DNA of 64,000 nucleotides, taken from NCBI GenBank assembly GCA_963701715.1, contig CAVPAX010000004.1, forward strand, positions 496,001-560,000, written 5' to 3'. Shown here piece by piece: positions 26,828-35,727 of the stretch. A program made the translations under genes and the position numbers. The notes beneath the pieces are model-generated. The model saw only the letters and a list, made by a program, of their open reading frames with translations, was not told the origin of the DNA and searched no databases. This stretch comes from Methylotenera_A sp963701715. GTDB taxonomy: Bacteria > Pseudomonadota > Gammaproteobacteria > Burkholderiales > Methylophilaceae. Each line of letters opens with the position of its first letter. Positions within the stretch are counted from its first letter, which is position 1.

Positions 26828-28804
26828 TTATTGGCCGGAAATCAAGTATGTTTCTGCGGCGATTAAGTCTTCCGGGGTACCCAGAAGCACTAGAACATCA
26901 CCTTCTCCCAGCACAATATCCGGCCTTGGCGCAATATCTTCCAGCATGTTAGGACGGCGAATTAACTGCACTTCTACATTAAATTTGGCAAAATCAATAT
27001 GATCCAAACGCAGTTTTCTTGCATATGAATTTTTATTAATCTCAACCGAATGCAGCCTGACTTGCTTAGTGTCAGCAATATCCGCATCCACATCTGAAAC
27101 GCCTCGGAAATAGCCTTTGAACATCTTATAGCGCTCTTCACGAAACAGCCGGATGCGTTTAATCACTTTATTCAATGGCAGACCAAGCAGCACCAAGGCA
27201 TGCGAAGCCAGCATGAGGCTGCCTTCCAGCACCTCAGGCACCACCTCAGTGGCACCGGCATCACGAAATTCATCCATGTGCGTGTCATCATAAGTACGTA
27301 CAATCACCGGCAAATTAGGGTAGCTTTCCTGCGCAACATGCAATACTTTCATTGAAGATCGCAAGTCAGAATAACTCACGACCAATGCCTTGGCGCGCGC
27401 ACCGCCCGCTGCCTCTAGCACCGCACGACGGCCCGCATCACCGTATATCACGTGCTCCCCCGCAACGGCGGCATCATGTACGCGAGTGGGATCAATATCC
27501 AATGCGATAAAGGGAATATTTTCTTCTTTTAGAAAGCGTCCTAAATATTGTCCGCTACGCCCATAACCGCAAATGATGACGTGATCTTTAAGATCTTTGC
27601 TTGCGCTGCCTATTTCCTCCACTACCTCACGACTGTGACGCGTATAACTCTTCACCAGTTTACGTGCGATTCGGCCATTGTATTGAATAATGAAAGGTGC
27701 AATCACCATAGAGATAAGCGATGCAGCCAATACTAATTGCAGCTCATCACCGCCTATCAGGTTTTGCTCCATGCCCAATGCCAGAATCACAAAACTAAAT
27801 TCGCCCGCCTGTGCCAGTATGATGCCAGTGCGGATACCCACACCGGTTTCGAAACCAAACGCTCGCGTTAAACCGGCAATCACTACTGCCTTAAATAATA
27901 TAAATCCTACCAATAGCATCAATACCAAGCCCATATTATTGATAAGGAAATTAAAATCCAGCAACATGCCGACACTGATAAAAAACAGACCTAATAAAAT
28001 ATCGCGAAATGAAGCAATATCTGATTCCACCTGGTAGCGATACCGTGTTTCTGAAATCAGCATGCCCGCAATAAAGGCTCCCAATGCATATGACAAGCCG
28101 GCAATTTTGGTAGCTGCCGCCAATAACAACGTCACCATGAGTACGTTCATTACAAACAGTTCACGCGAACGTTGGCGTGCCACTAAACTAAACCAGAAAT
28201 TAAAGATTGTTTTACCAAACTTAAACAATACGAATAGCAACACTGCAGATTTAATTAGCGATAAACCTAAAGTGGCGCTTAAATTTCCTGTTTGTGCACC
28301 AAGCGCGGGAATCAGCACCAAAATCGGAATCACTGCCAAATCTTGAAAAAGCAAAATACCAATACTTAAACGACCATGACGCGAGTTTAAATCCACACGC
28401 TCGAGCAAAATCTTTGAAACAATGGCGGTTGAAGACATGGTGAGTGCACCACCTATCACAAAGGCAGTGGGCAGACTTAAACCCGCCATCTGGCTTAGCA
28501 GCATAGTTGCGGCCAAAGTAATTATCACCTGTGAGCCGCCTAAGCCAAACAAAGTTTTGCGCATGGCATAAAGTTTAGGCAAACTAAACTCTAAACCGAT
28601 ACTGAACATTAAAAACACAATACCGAATTCCGCCACATGGCGACCAGATTCTGTACTGGGCAATATATCCAGAGCAAACGGCCCAAACAGCACCCCCACA
28701 AAGAAATAAGCTAGCATTGCTGGTAAACGCAGCGCACGGAAAAGCGCTACTGCCAGCACAGAGCTGGTTAGCAGGAGTAATACACTGGTTAAAGAATTAA
28801 ACAT
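26828..28804 (-). CDS. KefB-type CPA2 cation:proton antiporter with TrkA domains
   Basis: 658 aa protein: twelve or so membrane helices (residues 1-385) of the CPA2 exchanger type, with SIGLEFSLPKLYAMR and GALTMSSTAIVSKILLER, then a TrkA-N/RCK nucleotide-binding domain (about 410-530; DHVIICGYGRSGQYLGRFL) and a TrkA-C domain (about 570-655). This arrangement is that of potassium/proton antiporters such as KefB/KefC, often gated by glutathione adducts or nucleotides. The gating ligand is unknown here. It is divergent from kdsD. Confidence 0.9.
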   Translation of the reverse strand: MFNSLTSVLLLLTSSVLAVALFRALRLPAMLAYFFVGVLFGPFALDILPSTESGRHVAEFGIVFLMFSIGLEFSLPKLYAMRKTLFGLGGSQVIITLAATMLLSQMAGLSLPTAFVIGGALTMSSTAIVSKILLERVDLNSRHGRLSIGILLFQDLAVIPILVLIPALGAQTGNLSATLGLSLIKSAVLLFVLFKFGKTIFNFWFSLVARQRSRELFVMNVLMVTLLLAAATKIAGLSYALGAFIAGMLISETRYRYQVESDIASFRDILLGLFFISVGMLLDFNFLINNMGLVLMLLVGFILFKAVVIAGLTRAFGFETGVGIRTGIILAQAGEFSFVILALGMEQNLIGGDELQLVLAASLISMVIAPFIIQYNGRIARKLVKSYTRHSREVVEEIGSASKDLKDHVIICGYGRSGQYLGRFLKEENIPFIALDIDPTRVHDAAVAGEHVIYGDAGRRAVLEAAGGARAKALVVSYSDLRSSMKVLHVAQESYPNLPVIVRTYDDTHMDEFRDAGATEVVPEVLEGSLMLASHALVLLGLPLNKVIKRIRLFREERYKMFKGYFRGVSDVDADIADTKQVRLHSVEINKNSYARKLRLDHIDFAKFNVEVQLIRRPNMLEDIAPRPDIVLGEGDVLVLLGTPEDLIAAETYLISGQ

Positions 28805-28858
28805 TCAGACTACTTATCGTTACTTAGATATTAAATTTTTACTTAAGTATGACGTGTT

Positions 28859-28877
28859 TAGGCAAAAATTGTGCCTA
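28859..28877. repeat. Short inverted repeat between kefB-type gene and kdsD
   Basis: TAGGCA and TGCCTA (6 bp, 7-base loop) in the 146-base divergent intergenic region. The rest of this region shows only AT-rich sequence and a TATACT hexamer before kdsD, without a convincing -35. Confidence 0.35.
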
Positions 28878-28950
28878 CTTCCACTATTTTACTTAAAAAC
28901 TCACGTTTTTTGCTTTATTCGCGACTGATTCCCTTTTATACTTAGTATCT

Positions 28951-29958
28951 ATGACACCTACATTACTGCAATCACAGCGTGGACATGCGCCAAAAGCAAG
29001 CACGTTACAACTGGCACGCGATGTATTGAGCATTGAAGCACATGAAATCACGGCTTTGGCGGCACGCCTCGACACCAATTTCGAAGCAGCAGTACAGCTC
29101 ATTTTACATTGCCAGGGCCGCGTTGTGGTAAGCGGCATGGGTAAATCTGGCCATGTAGGCGGGAAAATTGCAGCCACCTTAGCTAGCACTGGCACTCCCG
29201 CCTTTTTTATGCACCCGGCAGAGGCTAGCCACGGCGACCTCGGCATGATCACTGCGGGCGATGTAGTGATCATGCTATCGAACTCTGGCGAAAGTGATGA
29301 ATTGCTTAATATTGTGCCTACAATCAAACGACTTGGTGCCAAAATTATCAGCATCACCGGTGCAGCAAACTCTACGCTGGCTAAAGAATCAGATATACAT
29401 CTAAGCGCCGAAGTATCACAAGAAGCCTGCCCGCTGGGCTTGTCACCCACCGCTAGCACAACGGCCGCACTGGCTCTGGGTGATGCGCTTGCTGTGTGTG
29501 TGCTAGATTGCCGCGATTTTTCGGCAGAAGATTTTGCACGCTCACACCCGGGCGGCAGCATCGGCAGACGCTTGCTCACCCGCGTGAAAGATGTCATGCG
29601 CACCGGCAGTGCTATCCCGAGTATTAGCGATGATGAGCTACTGTCTGTCGCATTAACAGAAATGACCAAAAAAGGTCTAGGTCTTACAGCGATTATTAAT
29701 GCAGGGAACCAGCCAATTGGCATTTTTACCGATGGCGATTTACGTCGTACTTTTGCCAGTGGCGTCTATACCAGCAATGCAAAAATTGCCGATGTGATGC
29801 ATACTAATCCCAATACCATTCATGCGGATCAACTGGCGATTGAGGCGGTAGAAATGATGGAGCAGAAAAAAATTAATGGTTTGTTAGTAGTAGATGATGC
29901 TGGCAAACTGGTAGGTGCATTTAATATGCATGATTTACTAAAAGCGAAAGTAGTGTAA
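28951..29958 (+). CDS. kdsD: KdsD, arabinose-5-phosphate isomerase
   Basis: 335 aa enzyme converting ribulose-5-phosphate to arabinose-5-phosphate for KDO. A SIS domain (about 35-170) carries VSGMGKSGHVGGKIAATLAS, MHPAEASHGDLGMI and SNSGESDELL; two CBS domains follow (about 205-335; VMRTG, GIFTDGDLRRTF, LLVVDDAGKLVGAFNMHDLL). This is the KpsF/GutQ/KdsD layout. It opens a long plus-strand LPS block and overlaps kdsC by one base (TAATG). Confidence 0.95.
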   Translation: MTPTLLQSQRGHAPKASTLQLARDVLSIEAHEITALAARLDTNFEAAVQLILHCQGRVVVSGMGKSGHVGGKIAATLASTGTPAFFMHPAEASHGDLGMITAGDVVIMLSNSGESDELLNIVPTIKRLGAKIISITGAANSTLAKESDIHLSAEVSQEACPLGLSPTASTTAALALGDALAVCVLDCRDFSAEDFARSHPGGSIGRRLLTRVKDVMRTGSAIPSISDDELLSVALTEMTKKGLGLTAIINAGNQPIGIFTDGDLRRTFASGVYTSNAKIADVMHTNPNTIHADQLAIEAVEMMEQKKINGLLVVDDAGKLVGAFNMHDLLKAKVV

Positions 29959-30494
29959 TGACGGTTTCTGATGATATTTTAGCCCGCGCAAAAAAAATCA
30001 AATGTGTAGTTCTTGACGTTGACGGAGTAATGACAGATGGTGGACTAGGCATTGGTGACGACGGGCAGGAATATAAATTCTTTAGTAGCATGGATGGCTT
30101 GGGTATGAAGCTACTCAAAAACACCGGTGTCGAGATGGCGATTATCACAGGCCGCACCAGCAATGTGGTAAAAAAACGTGCGGAAACCACTGGCATCGCA
30201 CATTTTTATCAAGGGGTAGAAGATAAGCTAGAGGCCTTTAATGACTTATTGCAAAGAATGCATTTAGAGGCAGATGAAGTCGCTTTTGTGGGAGATGATG
30301 TAGTAGATGCGCCAGCCATGCTGCGCTGCGGCCTAGCGCTCACCGTACCTTCCGGTCATCACATGCTTAAACCTCATGTGCACTATATTACAGCCGCGCC
30401 TGCTGGCCGCGGCGCAGTGCGGGAAGTATGTGAATTAATTATGCAAGCACAAGGTACGCTGGAAGCACAAATGGCGCCATTCTTCAAAAAATGA
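29958..30494 (+). CDS. kdsC: KdsC, KDO-8-phosphate phosphatase
   Basis: 178 aa HAD-family phosphatase, without a cap domain and normally a tetramer, releasing KDO. Motif I is LDVDGVMTDGGLGI, motif II IITGRTSNVVKKRAE, motif IV VAFVGDDVVDAPAM. The C-terminal AAPAGRGAVREVCELIMQAQG is characteristic of KdsC. It is coupled to kdsD by the TAATG overlap. Confidence 0.95.
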   Translation: MTVSDDILARAKKIKCVVLDVDGVMTDGGLGIGDDGQEYKFFSSMDGLGMKLLKNTGVEMAIITGRTSNVVKKRAETTGIAHFYQGVEDKLEAFNDLLQRMHLEADEVAFVGDDVVDAPAMLRCGLALTVPSGHHMLKPHVHYITAAPAGRGAVREVCELIMQAQGTLEAQMAPFFKK

Positions 30495-30539
30495 TTGAAG
30501 TTATATGAGACTTAATTGATTAATGGGATTTTGTAATTA

Positions 30540-31262
30540 ATGCTTGGTCGTCCCACCATATTTTTCCCGCTAGGTTTAGCGATATTGCTGGCGTTAATTA
30601 CGTTCTGGATTAACCTGACTGTGGAGCAACAAGGCCCTAAAATTGATGGCAGTAACCGCCATGACCCAGACTATATAATGAATAATTTTGTTAACACACA
30701 AACAGATGCATCAGGAAAATTACGCTATGTTTTAGCAGCTACTGAAATGGTACATTACCCAGATGACGACAGCACCGTACTGCAGCGCCCACGTTTTACG
30801 CAATTTGCAACCAATAAGCCTTACACCCAAATAGAGGGTTTGCGTGGCTACGTTTCCAGTAACGGCGAAGAAATTGAACTGGTAGACAATGTAAAAGTGG
30901 TGCGTCAGGCTTTTGAAGGCAAAGGCGAAATGCAAGTCTTAACCGAAAAATTAATTATTTTGCCGAATCAGGATTTAGTAAAAACCAACAGCCCGGTAGT
31001 AATTAAACAAGCACCCAAAACAGTGATACATGCGACCGGCATGATCTATGATAAAAAAAATCAAACGGTAAAGTTGCTACATAAAGTAAGGGTACATTAT
31101 GAACGTCCAATGGCTACTAAGCTCAAAACAACAAAACAACAAAATATGAAGCCAGTTGCAACCTCTAAACCAGTGCCTAAAAAGCCATCAAAACCAACAT
31201 CTGTAAAAACAGGGTTACAAAAACAGCAATCAACAAAAAAGAAATCGCGGAGTAAACAATGA
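30540..31262 (+). CDS. lptC: LptC, LPS export component, with Lys-rich tail
   Basis: 240 aa single-pass inner-membrane protein receiving LPS from LptB2FG. It has an anchor helix (residues about 6-26, FPLGLAILLALITFWINLTV) and a beta-jellyroll LptC domain (about 35-190; DYIMNNFVNTQTDASGKLRY, LRGYVSSNGEEIELVDNVKV, ATGMIYDKKNQTVKLLHKVR). The last 50 residues are a low-complexity Lys/Pro/Ser/Gln tail (QQSTKKKSRSKQ at the end), not part of the usual LptC. It overlaps lptA by ATGA. Confidence 0.92.
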   Translation: MLGRPTIFFPLGLAILLALITFWINLTVEQQGPKIDGSNRHDPDYIMNNFVNTQTDASGKLRYVLAATEMVHYPDDDSTVLQRPRFTQFATNKPYTQIEGLRGYVSSNGEEIELVDNVKVVRQAFEGKGEMQVLTEKLIILPNQDLVKTNSPVVIKQAPKTVIHATGMIYDKKNQTVKLLHKVRVHYERPMATKLKTTKQQNMKPVATSKPVPKKPSKPTSVKTGLQKQQSTKKKSRSKQ

Positions 31263-31921
31263 AACATTTCGTTCGCACTGGCTTACTAAGTATTGGGTTT
31301 TGTTTTAATCTATGCTTTCACTTAGATGCATTTGCCGAAGCGGCCGACCGCGATAAACCTATTGAACTGGAAGCAGACACAGTAACCGTTAACGATGCTA
31401 AAAAAACCAGCACTTATTCTGGTAATGTTATCTTAACACAAGGTACATTGGTGATTCGCGCTGATAAACTGATCGTTCGTGAAGACAAAGAAGGCTTTCA
31501 ACATAGCACCTCTACCGGTAACCCCACAACTTTTAAGCAAAAACGCGAAGGTAAGAATGAGTATATGGAAGGCAGTGCGCAACGCATTGAGTATGATGGG
31601 CGCATGGATAAAGTTCAGCTGTATACCAAAGCGTGGGTTAAACGTGGCGAAGATATTGTACACGGCGATTACATTAGCTATGACGCTAATGCAGAATACG
31701 CAGAAGTCATTGGCGGCGCTAAATCTGAAAGTGGCGGATCTTCTAGCGGCCGCGTAAAAGCGATAATTCAGCCTAAAAATAAGACTACGACACCTAAGGC
31801 TGAAGGGTCTAAATCAGAAGCACCGCAGCCCGACGTGCCAAACACAGCCAGTAACATACCGAGTAGTGCTACCAAAACACTAAGATTTACCAATAAACTT
31901 GAATCTCAGCAGAACCAATAA
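31259..31921 (+). CDS. lptA: LptA, periplasmic LPS transport protein
   Basis: 220 aa OstA-like protein that bridges LptC and LptD. It has a signal peptide (about 1-27, ending HLDAFAEA) and then the jellyroll with PIELEADTVTVNDAKKTSTY, GNVILTQGTLVIRADKLIV, YMEGSAQRIEYDGRMDKVQL and DYISYDANAEYAEVIGG. A Ser/Thr/Pro-rich tail follows (about 175-220), longer than in E. coli. The start overlaps lptC and lptB follows 26 bases later. Confidence 0.95.
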   Translation: MKHFVRTGLLSIGFCFNLCFHLDAFAEAADRDKPIELEADTVTVNDAKKTSTYSGNVILTQGTLVIRADKLIVREDKEGFQHSTSTGNPTTFKQKREGKNEYMEGSAQRIEYDGRMDKVQLYTKAWVKRGEDIVHGDYISYDANAEYAEVIGGAKSESGGSSSGRVKAIIQPKNKTTTPKAEGSKSEAPQPDVPNTASNIPSSATKTLRFTNKLESQQNQ

Positions 31922-31947
31922 ACTAAGTAAATTATTCAAAGAACCAT

Positions 31948-32670
31948 ATGAGCGAACTCGTTGTAGAAAATCTTCGTAAGGCTTACAAAACACGCACTGT
32001 GGTACATGATATTTCTTTGCAAGTCAAAAGCGGCGAGGTGGTCGGTTTACTTGGTCCAAATGGTGCCGGTAAAACCACCAGCTTTTACATGATGGTAGGA
32101 CTGGTACCGCTGGACGGGGGGCGCATTTTACTGAATGGTAAGGATTTAAGCCGCTTACCTATTCATGGTCGTGCGCGTCTGGGTCTGGCCTACTTGCCAC
32201 AGGAGCCTTCTGTTTTTCGCAAACTCACTGTCGCAGAAAATATAATGGCAATATTAGAGCTACAAGATTTAACCGAAGAAGAAATGCATGCACAACTGGA
32301 GTCGCTGTTACAAGAATTACACATCGTGCATATCCGCAATAACACTGCAGTAAGTTTATCTGGCGGCGAACGTCGCCGTGTCGAAATTGCGCGCTGTTTA
32401 GCCACCAACCCGAGTTTTATTTTATTGGATGAGCCATTTGCCGGCATTGATCCTATTGCTGTGCTGGATATTCAAAAAATCATCCGCTTTTTGAGTGCTA
32501 AAAATATTGGTGTGCTAATTACCGACCATAATGTACGCGAGACACTGGGTATTTGTGATAGGGCCTATATTGTCAATGACGGAACCGTATTCGCATCAGG
32601 CCCCCCAAACGACATCGTACAAAATGAAGCAGTGCGTGAAGTGTATTTAGGTAAAGATTTTAGGCTTTGA
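31948..32670 (+). CDS. lptB: LptB, LPS export ABC ATPase
   Basis: 240 aa cytoplasmic ATPase of LptB2FG. It has Walker A GLLGPNGAGKTTSFYM, the Q-loop region AYLPQEPSVFRKLTVAEN, ABC signature LSGGERRRVEIARCL, Walker B FILLDEPFAGIDPIAV and the H-loop ITDHNVRETL. The C-terminal VREVYLGKDFRL is typical of LptB. It directly precedes rpoN, the order conserved in many proteobacteria. Confidence 0.97.
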   Translation: MSELVVENLRKAYKTRTVVHDISLQVKSGEVVGLLGPNGAGKTTSFYMMVGLVPLDGGRILLNGKDLSRLPIHGRARLGLAYLPQEPSVFRKLTVAENIMAILELQDLTEEEMHAQLESLLQELHIVHIRNNTAVSLSGGERRRVEIARCLATNPSFILLDEPFAGIDPIAVLDIQKIIRFLSAKNIGVLITDHNVRETLGICDRAYIVNDGTVFASGPPNDIVQNEAVREVYLGKDFRL

Positions 32671-32680
32671 TATTGTGGCT

Positions 32681-34261
32681 ATGAAACAAAACTTACAGTT
32701 AAGAATTTCTCAGAATCTTGCGCTCACACCGCAATTGCAGCAATCCATTCGCTTGCTGCAGCTCTCATCGCTTGAACTTAATCAAGAGCTTGATACTATT
32801 TTGCAGGAGAATCCATTATTAGAACTGGTTGAAGGCGACAATCCCGATGCAGATTTTGACGATGAGAGTCCGCATGTAGAGCAGCAGAACAGCTCCGATA
32901 GCGACCCAATTGGGGCCGATGGCGAGCAACCCTCACAAAATGGCAATGATGACTTGGATGTTTTCAGCAATATTGATTATCAAGAAACCAACACTTCAAC
33001 ACTAGATAGTGTTGAAGAAAAACCCTTGGAAATATCAAGTGCCGGGGAAGATTTCTCAGCCACGGATTATGACGAGGATTACGAAGAGTATGGTAGTGCC
33101 AGTAATTGGGATGAAGGCGGTCGCCAGAACAATAGCGACGATGACGATGGCGATTATACACGTCAAGAAATTATCTCTGAAAACCTCAGAGATCACCTGC
33201 TAAACCAGCTAAAACTGATGCCACTCTCAGAGCGTGATCAAACTTTGGTGCTTTTGTTAATAGATAGTATCAGTGAAGACGGCTACTTGGAGGAATCATT
33301 GGAAGAGCTTGCAGAGTCACTTCCATTAGAACTTGAGGTAGAACTGGTTGAGCTACAAACTGCATTAAAACATATTCAGCATTTGGATCCAACCGGTGTA
33401 GGTGCGACCAGCCTGCAAGAATGCATTGCATTACAACTCAATATGTTGCCTAAAGAGACTGAATTTCTAGAAATAGCAAAAAACATTGTAACAAACCATT
33501 TAGCTTTATTGGCCAATAAAGATTTTGTGAAACTACGCAAATTGCTTAATTGTGACGAAGGCGCACTTAAAGGCGCACAAAATCTCATCAAACAACAAAA
33601 TCCGCGCCCTGGTAGTAAGTACGCCCAGTTAGGTTCCGATCACTTCATACAGCATGAGGTTATAGTTAAGAAAGTAAAGGGTATCTGGATTGCCACCTTG
33701 AATGATGGTGTCGTACCTAAATTACGTATTAATCAGCTATATGCTGATATTTTGAAACGTAACCGCGAAAACTCAAATCAATATTTACAAACGCAAATGC
33801 AAGAAGCCAAATGGATGATTAAAAATATTCAGCAGAGATTTTCTACCATTCTGCGTGTTTCGCAGGCCATAGTAGACCGACAACGTAATTTCTTTGAACA
33901 CGGCGAAATCGCTATGCGTCCCTTGGTGTTGCGTGAAATTGCGGAAGAGCTTGAATTGCACGAATCAACCATTTCGCGTGTCACCACACATAAATATATG
34001 CTCACACCTCGTGGTGTTTATGAGTTGAAATATTTTTTTGGTAGTCATGTGGCAACTGACGCAGGTGGTGAATGCTCGGCCACAGCAATTCGTGCCCTGA
34101 TTAAACAAATGGTGGCAGAAGAAAATGTTAAAAAACCACTGTCTGACAGTCAGTTTAGCGAGATATTGGCTAAACAAGGCATTGTTGTGGCGCGCCGCAC
34201 CATTGCAAAATACAGGGAATCGCTGAATATTCCACCTGCCAATTTACGGAAATCTTTATAA
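32681..34261 (+). CDS. rpoN: RpoN, RNA polymerase sigma-54 factor
   Basis: About 526 aa. Region I (residues 1-50) is the Gln/Leu-rich activator-response part (LALTPQLQQSIRLLQLSSLE). Region II is long and strongly acidic (about 50-165, many Asp/Glu/Ser). The core-binding domain follows, then the helix-turn-helix that reads the -12 element (LREIAEELELHESTISRVT) and the RpoN box ARRTIAKYRESLNIPP. I prefer the ATG at 32681 over an in-frame GTG at 32675. Its partners here include PilR; NtrX looks unable to use it. Confidence 0.96.
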   Translation: MKQNLQLRISQNLALTPQLQQSIRLLQLSSLELNQELDTILQENPLLELVEGDNPDADFDDESPHVEQQNSSDSDPIGADGEQPSQNGNDDLDVFSNIDYQETNTSTLDSVEEKPLEISSAGEDFSATDYDEDYEEYGSASNWDEGGRQNNSDDDDGDYTRQEIISENLRDHLLNQLKLMPLSERDQTLVLLLIDSISEDGYLEESLEELAESLPLELEVELVELQTALKHIQHLDPTGVGATSLQECIALQLNMLPKETEFLEIAKNIVTNHLALLANKDFVKLRKLLNCDEGALKGAQNLIKQQNPRPGSKYAQLGSDHFIQHEVIVKKVKGIWIATLNDGVVPKLRINQLYADILKRNRENSNQYLQTQMQEAKWMIKNIQQRFSTILRVSQAIVDRQRNFFEHGEIAMRPLVLREIAEELELHESTISRVTTHKYMLTPRGVYELKYFFGSHVATDAGGECSATAIRALIKQMVAEENVKKPLSDSQFSEILAKQGIVVARRTIAKYRESLNIPPANLRKSL

Positions 34262-34318
34262 AATAATTGCAAATATCCACTTGGGCTAGTTGCACACACT
34301 CGCCAAAGGTGTACACTA

Positions 34319-34379
34319 AAATTGTTCGATGAGGTTTAAGTGGTCTTCTTACTTAACCGAAAAATCTCTAGAACAATTT
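34319..34379 (+). promoter_or_regulatory. Structured leader before hpf, nested inverted repeats
   Basis: An outer 9-bp perfect stem (AAATTGTTC at 34319-34327 with GAACAATTT at 34371-34379) encloses an inner stem (GGTTTAAGT 34333-34341 with ACTTAACC 34351-34358, one bulge). It ends eight bases before the AGGAG ribosome site of hpf. A weak promoter (TTGCAC 34290-34295, 16-base spacer, TACACT 34312-34317) would start transcription near its 5' edge. Confidence 0.5.
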
Positions 34380-34395
34380 CAAAAAGGAGCAAGTC

Positions 34396-34722
34396 ATGAA
34401 TTTACAATTAACTGGGCATCACTTAGAAATTACCCCTGCCTTACGCGAGTATGTGCAAAGCAAACTAACAAGAATCAGCAATCACTTTGATCATGTGATT
34501 GATGTAAAAATTACCATGAGTGTAGAAAAGCTCGCCCAAAAGGTTGAGGCTACATTGCACGTACCTGGCAACGATTTACACGCCGAGTGCGCAGATGAAA
34601 ATATGTACAGCGCAATTGACATGCTGACGGATAAACTAGACCGTCAAGTAGTGAAACATAAAGAAAAAAATGGCAATCATCATAAAACCAATGGCGCGGT
34701 TAAACACCAAACTGTTAATTAA
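34396..34722 (+). CDS. hpf: HPF/RaiA family ribosome hibernation factor (short form)
   Basis: 108 aa cytoplasmic protein that binds the decoding region of idle ribosomes. MNLQLTGHHLEITPALREYV and VEATLHVPGNDLHAECADENMYSAIDMLTDKLDRQV are the hallmark pieces; the tail is a short polar HKEKNGNHHK segment, so it is the short form without a dimerisation domain. AAAAAGGAG lies before the ATG. The gene follows rpoN as usual; a ptsN gene often found next is absent here, and hprK follows directly. Confidence 0.95.
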   Translation: MNLQLTGHHLEITPALREYVQSKLTRISNHFDHVIDVKITMSVEKLAQKVEATLHVPGNDLHAECADENMYSAIDMLTDKLDRQVVKHKEKNGNHHKTNGAVKHQTVN

Positions 34723-34737
34723 CTTTAATCATCTCCT

Positions 34738-35724
34738 ATGGCTCAAATAAACGTATCTGAGCTATTTAAGGAAACCCGCCACAAGCTCAAACTCAACTGG
34801 GTTGCCGGGCTTGATGGCGGCACAAACCAACTCCATTCCGAGAAAGTCACCAAGCCTTCATTGGCACTGATTGGACACCTTAACTTTGTACACCCAAACC
34901 GCGTACAAGTGCTGGGTTGCGCCGAAATGGATTATTTACGCAGCTTAAGCATTATCGCGATGCAGCAAGCCATCACTAATTTATACTCTACCGACTTGGC
35001 CGCTGTTGTAGTGGCGAATGGTGAGAAACCGCCTAAAGCGCTTATTGACGCAGCCAATACTCATAATACACCTTTGTTTACTTCGCCAATGCAGAGTCCA
35101 CAATTAATGGATTTATTAAGCCATTATTTGCAACAAGCCATGGCAGAAAGCACTAATGTGCATGGCGTATTTATTGAAGTGCAGGGCTTTGGTGTTCTCA
35201 TCAAAGGTGATGCAGCGATTGGCAAGAGCGAACTGGCTCTAGAACTTATTTCGCGCGGGCATCGCTTGATTGCTGATGATATTATTGATTTCTTTCGCAT
35301 TTCACCAGATCGTGTTGAAGGCCGTTGTCCTGCATTACTTCAGGACTTTTTAGAAGTGCGCGGACTTGGTATATTGAATATTCGCGCTTTGTTTGGCGAT
35401 AATGCGGTCAAACCAACCAAGCCTCTCGATTTAATCATTCAACTCGAGTTGGCAGACATACTAAAACTACAAACGCTCGACAGGCTTAATGTTAAAACAC
35501 TGCATGAGCGTATATTGGATGTTGATATCAGCAAAGTGATAATACCCATCGCAGCAGGTCGCAACATCGCAGTATTGGTCGAGGTTGCAGTGCGTAACCA
35601 CATACTGCTAATGCGCGGACTAAATGCCACCCAGCAATTCACCAAGCGACAAAAGCAAATGATGCTGAAAGAAAGCCAAGAAAAATTAATCCCTAAAGCA
35701 AAATCAGAAAGAAAGAAGGGCTAA
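34738..35724 (+). CDS. hprK: HprK, HPr kinase/phosphorylase
   Basis: 328 aa bifunctional enzyme that phosphorylates and dephosphorylates Ser46 of HPr. It has an N-terminal ligand-like domain (about 1-130) and a C-terminal catalytic domain with P-loop GDAAIGKSELALELISRGH and IADDIIDFFRI. The K3 loop signature EVRGLGILNIRALFG and the VIIPIAAGRNIAVLVEVAVRN block follow. Its substrate HPr, with Ser46 intact, is encoded at 37069. Confidence 0.96.
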   Translation: MAQINVSELFKETRHKLKLNWVAGLDGGTNQLHSEKVTKPSLALIGHLNFVHPNRVQVLGCAEMDYLRSLSIIAMQQAITNLYSTDLAAVVVANGEKPPKALIDAANTHNTPLFTSPMQSPQLMDLLSHYLQQAMAESTNVHGVFIEVQGFGVLIKGDAAIGKSELALELISRGHRLIADDIIDFFRISPDRVEGRCPALLQDFLEVRGLGILNIRALFGDNAVKPTKPLDLIIQLELADILKLQTLDRLNVKTLHERILDVDISKVIIPIAAGRNIAVLVEVAVRNHILLMRGLNATQQFTKRQKQMMLKESQEKLIPKAKSERKKG

Positions 35725-35727
35725 AGC

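Noticed and set aside
28893..29723. 276-codon open frame on the minus strand, opposite kdsD
   Set aside because: It lies wholly antisense to a clear kdsD with SIS and CBS motifs; its translation is Ser/Pro-rich low-complexity sequence as expected from a shadow frame.
34278..34296. Possible sigma-54 promoter upstream of hpf (TTGGGCTAGTTGCACA)
   Set aside because: The GG and GC doublets are spaced three bases too close for the -24/-12 pattern, so it does not fit RpoN recognition.
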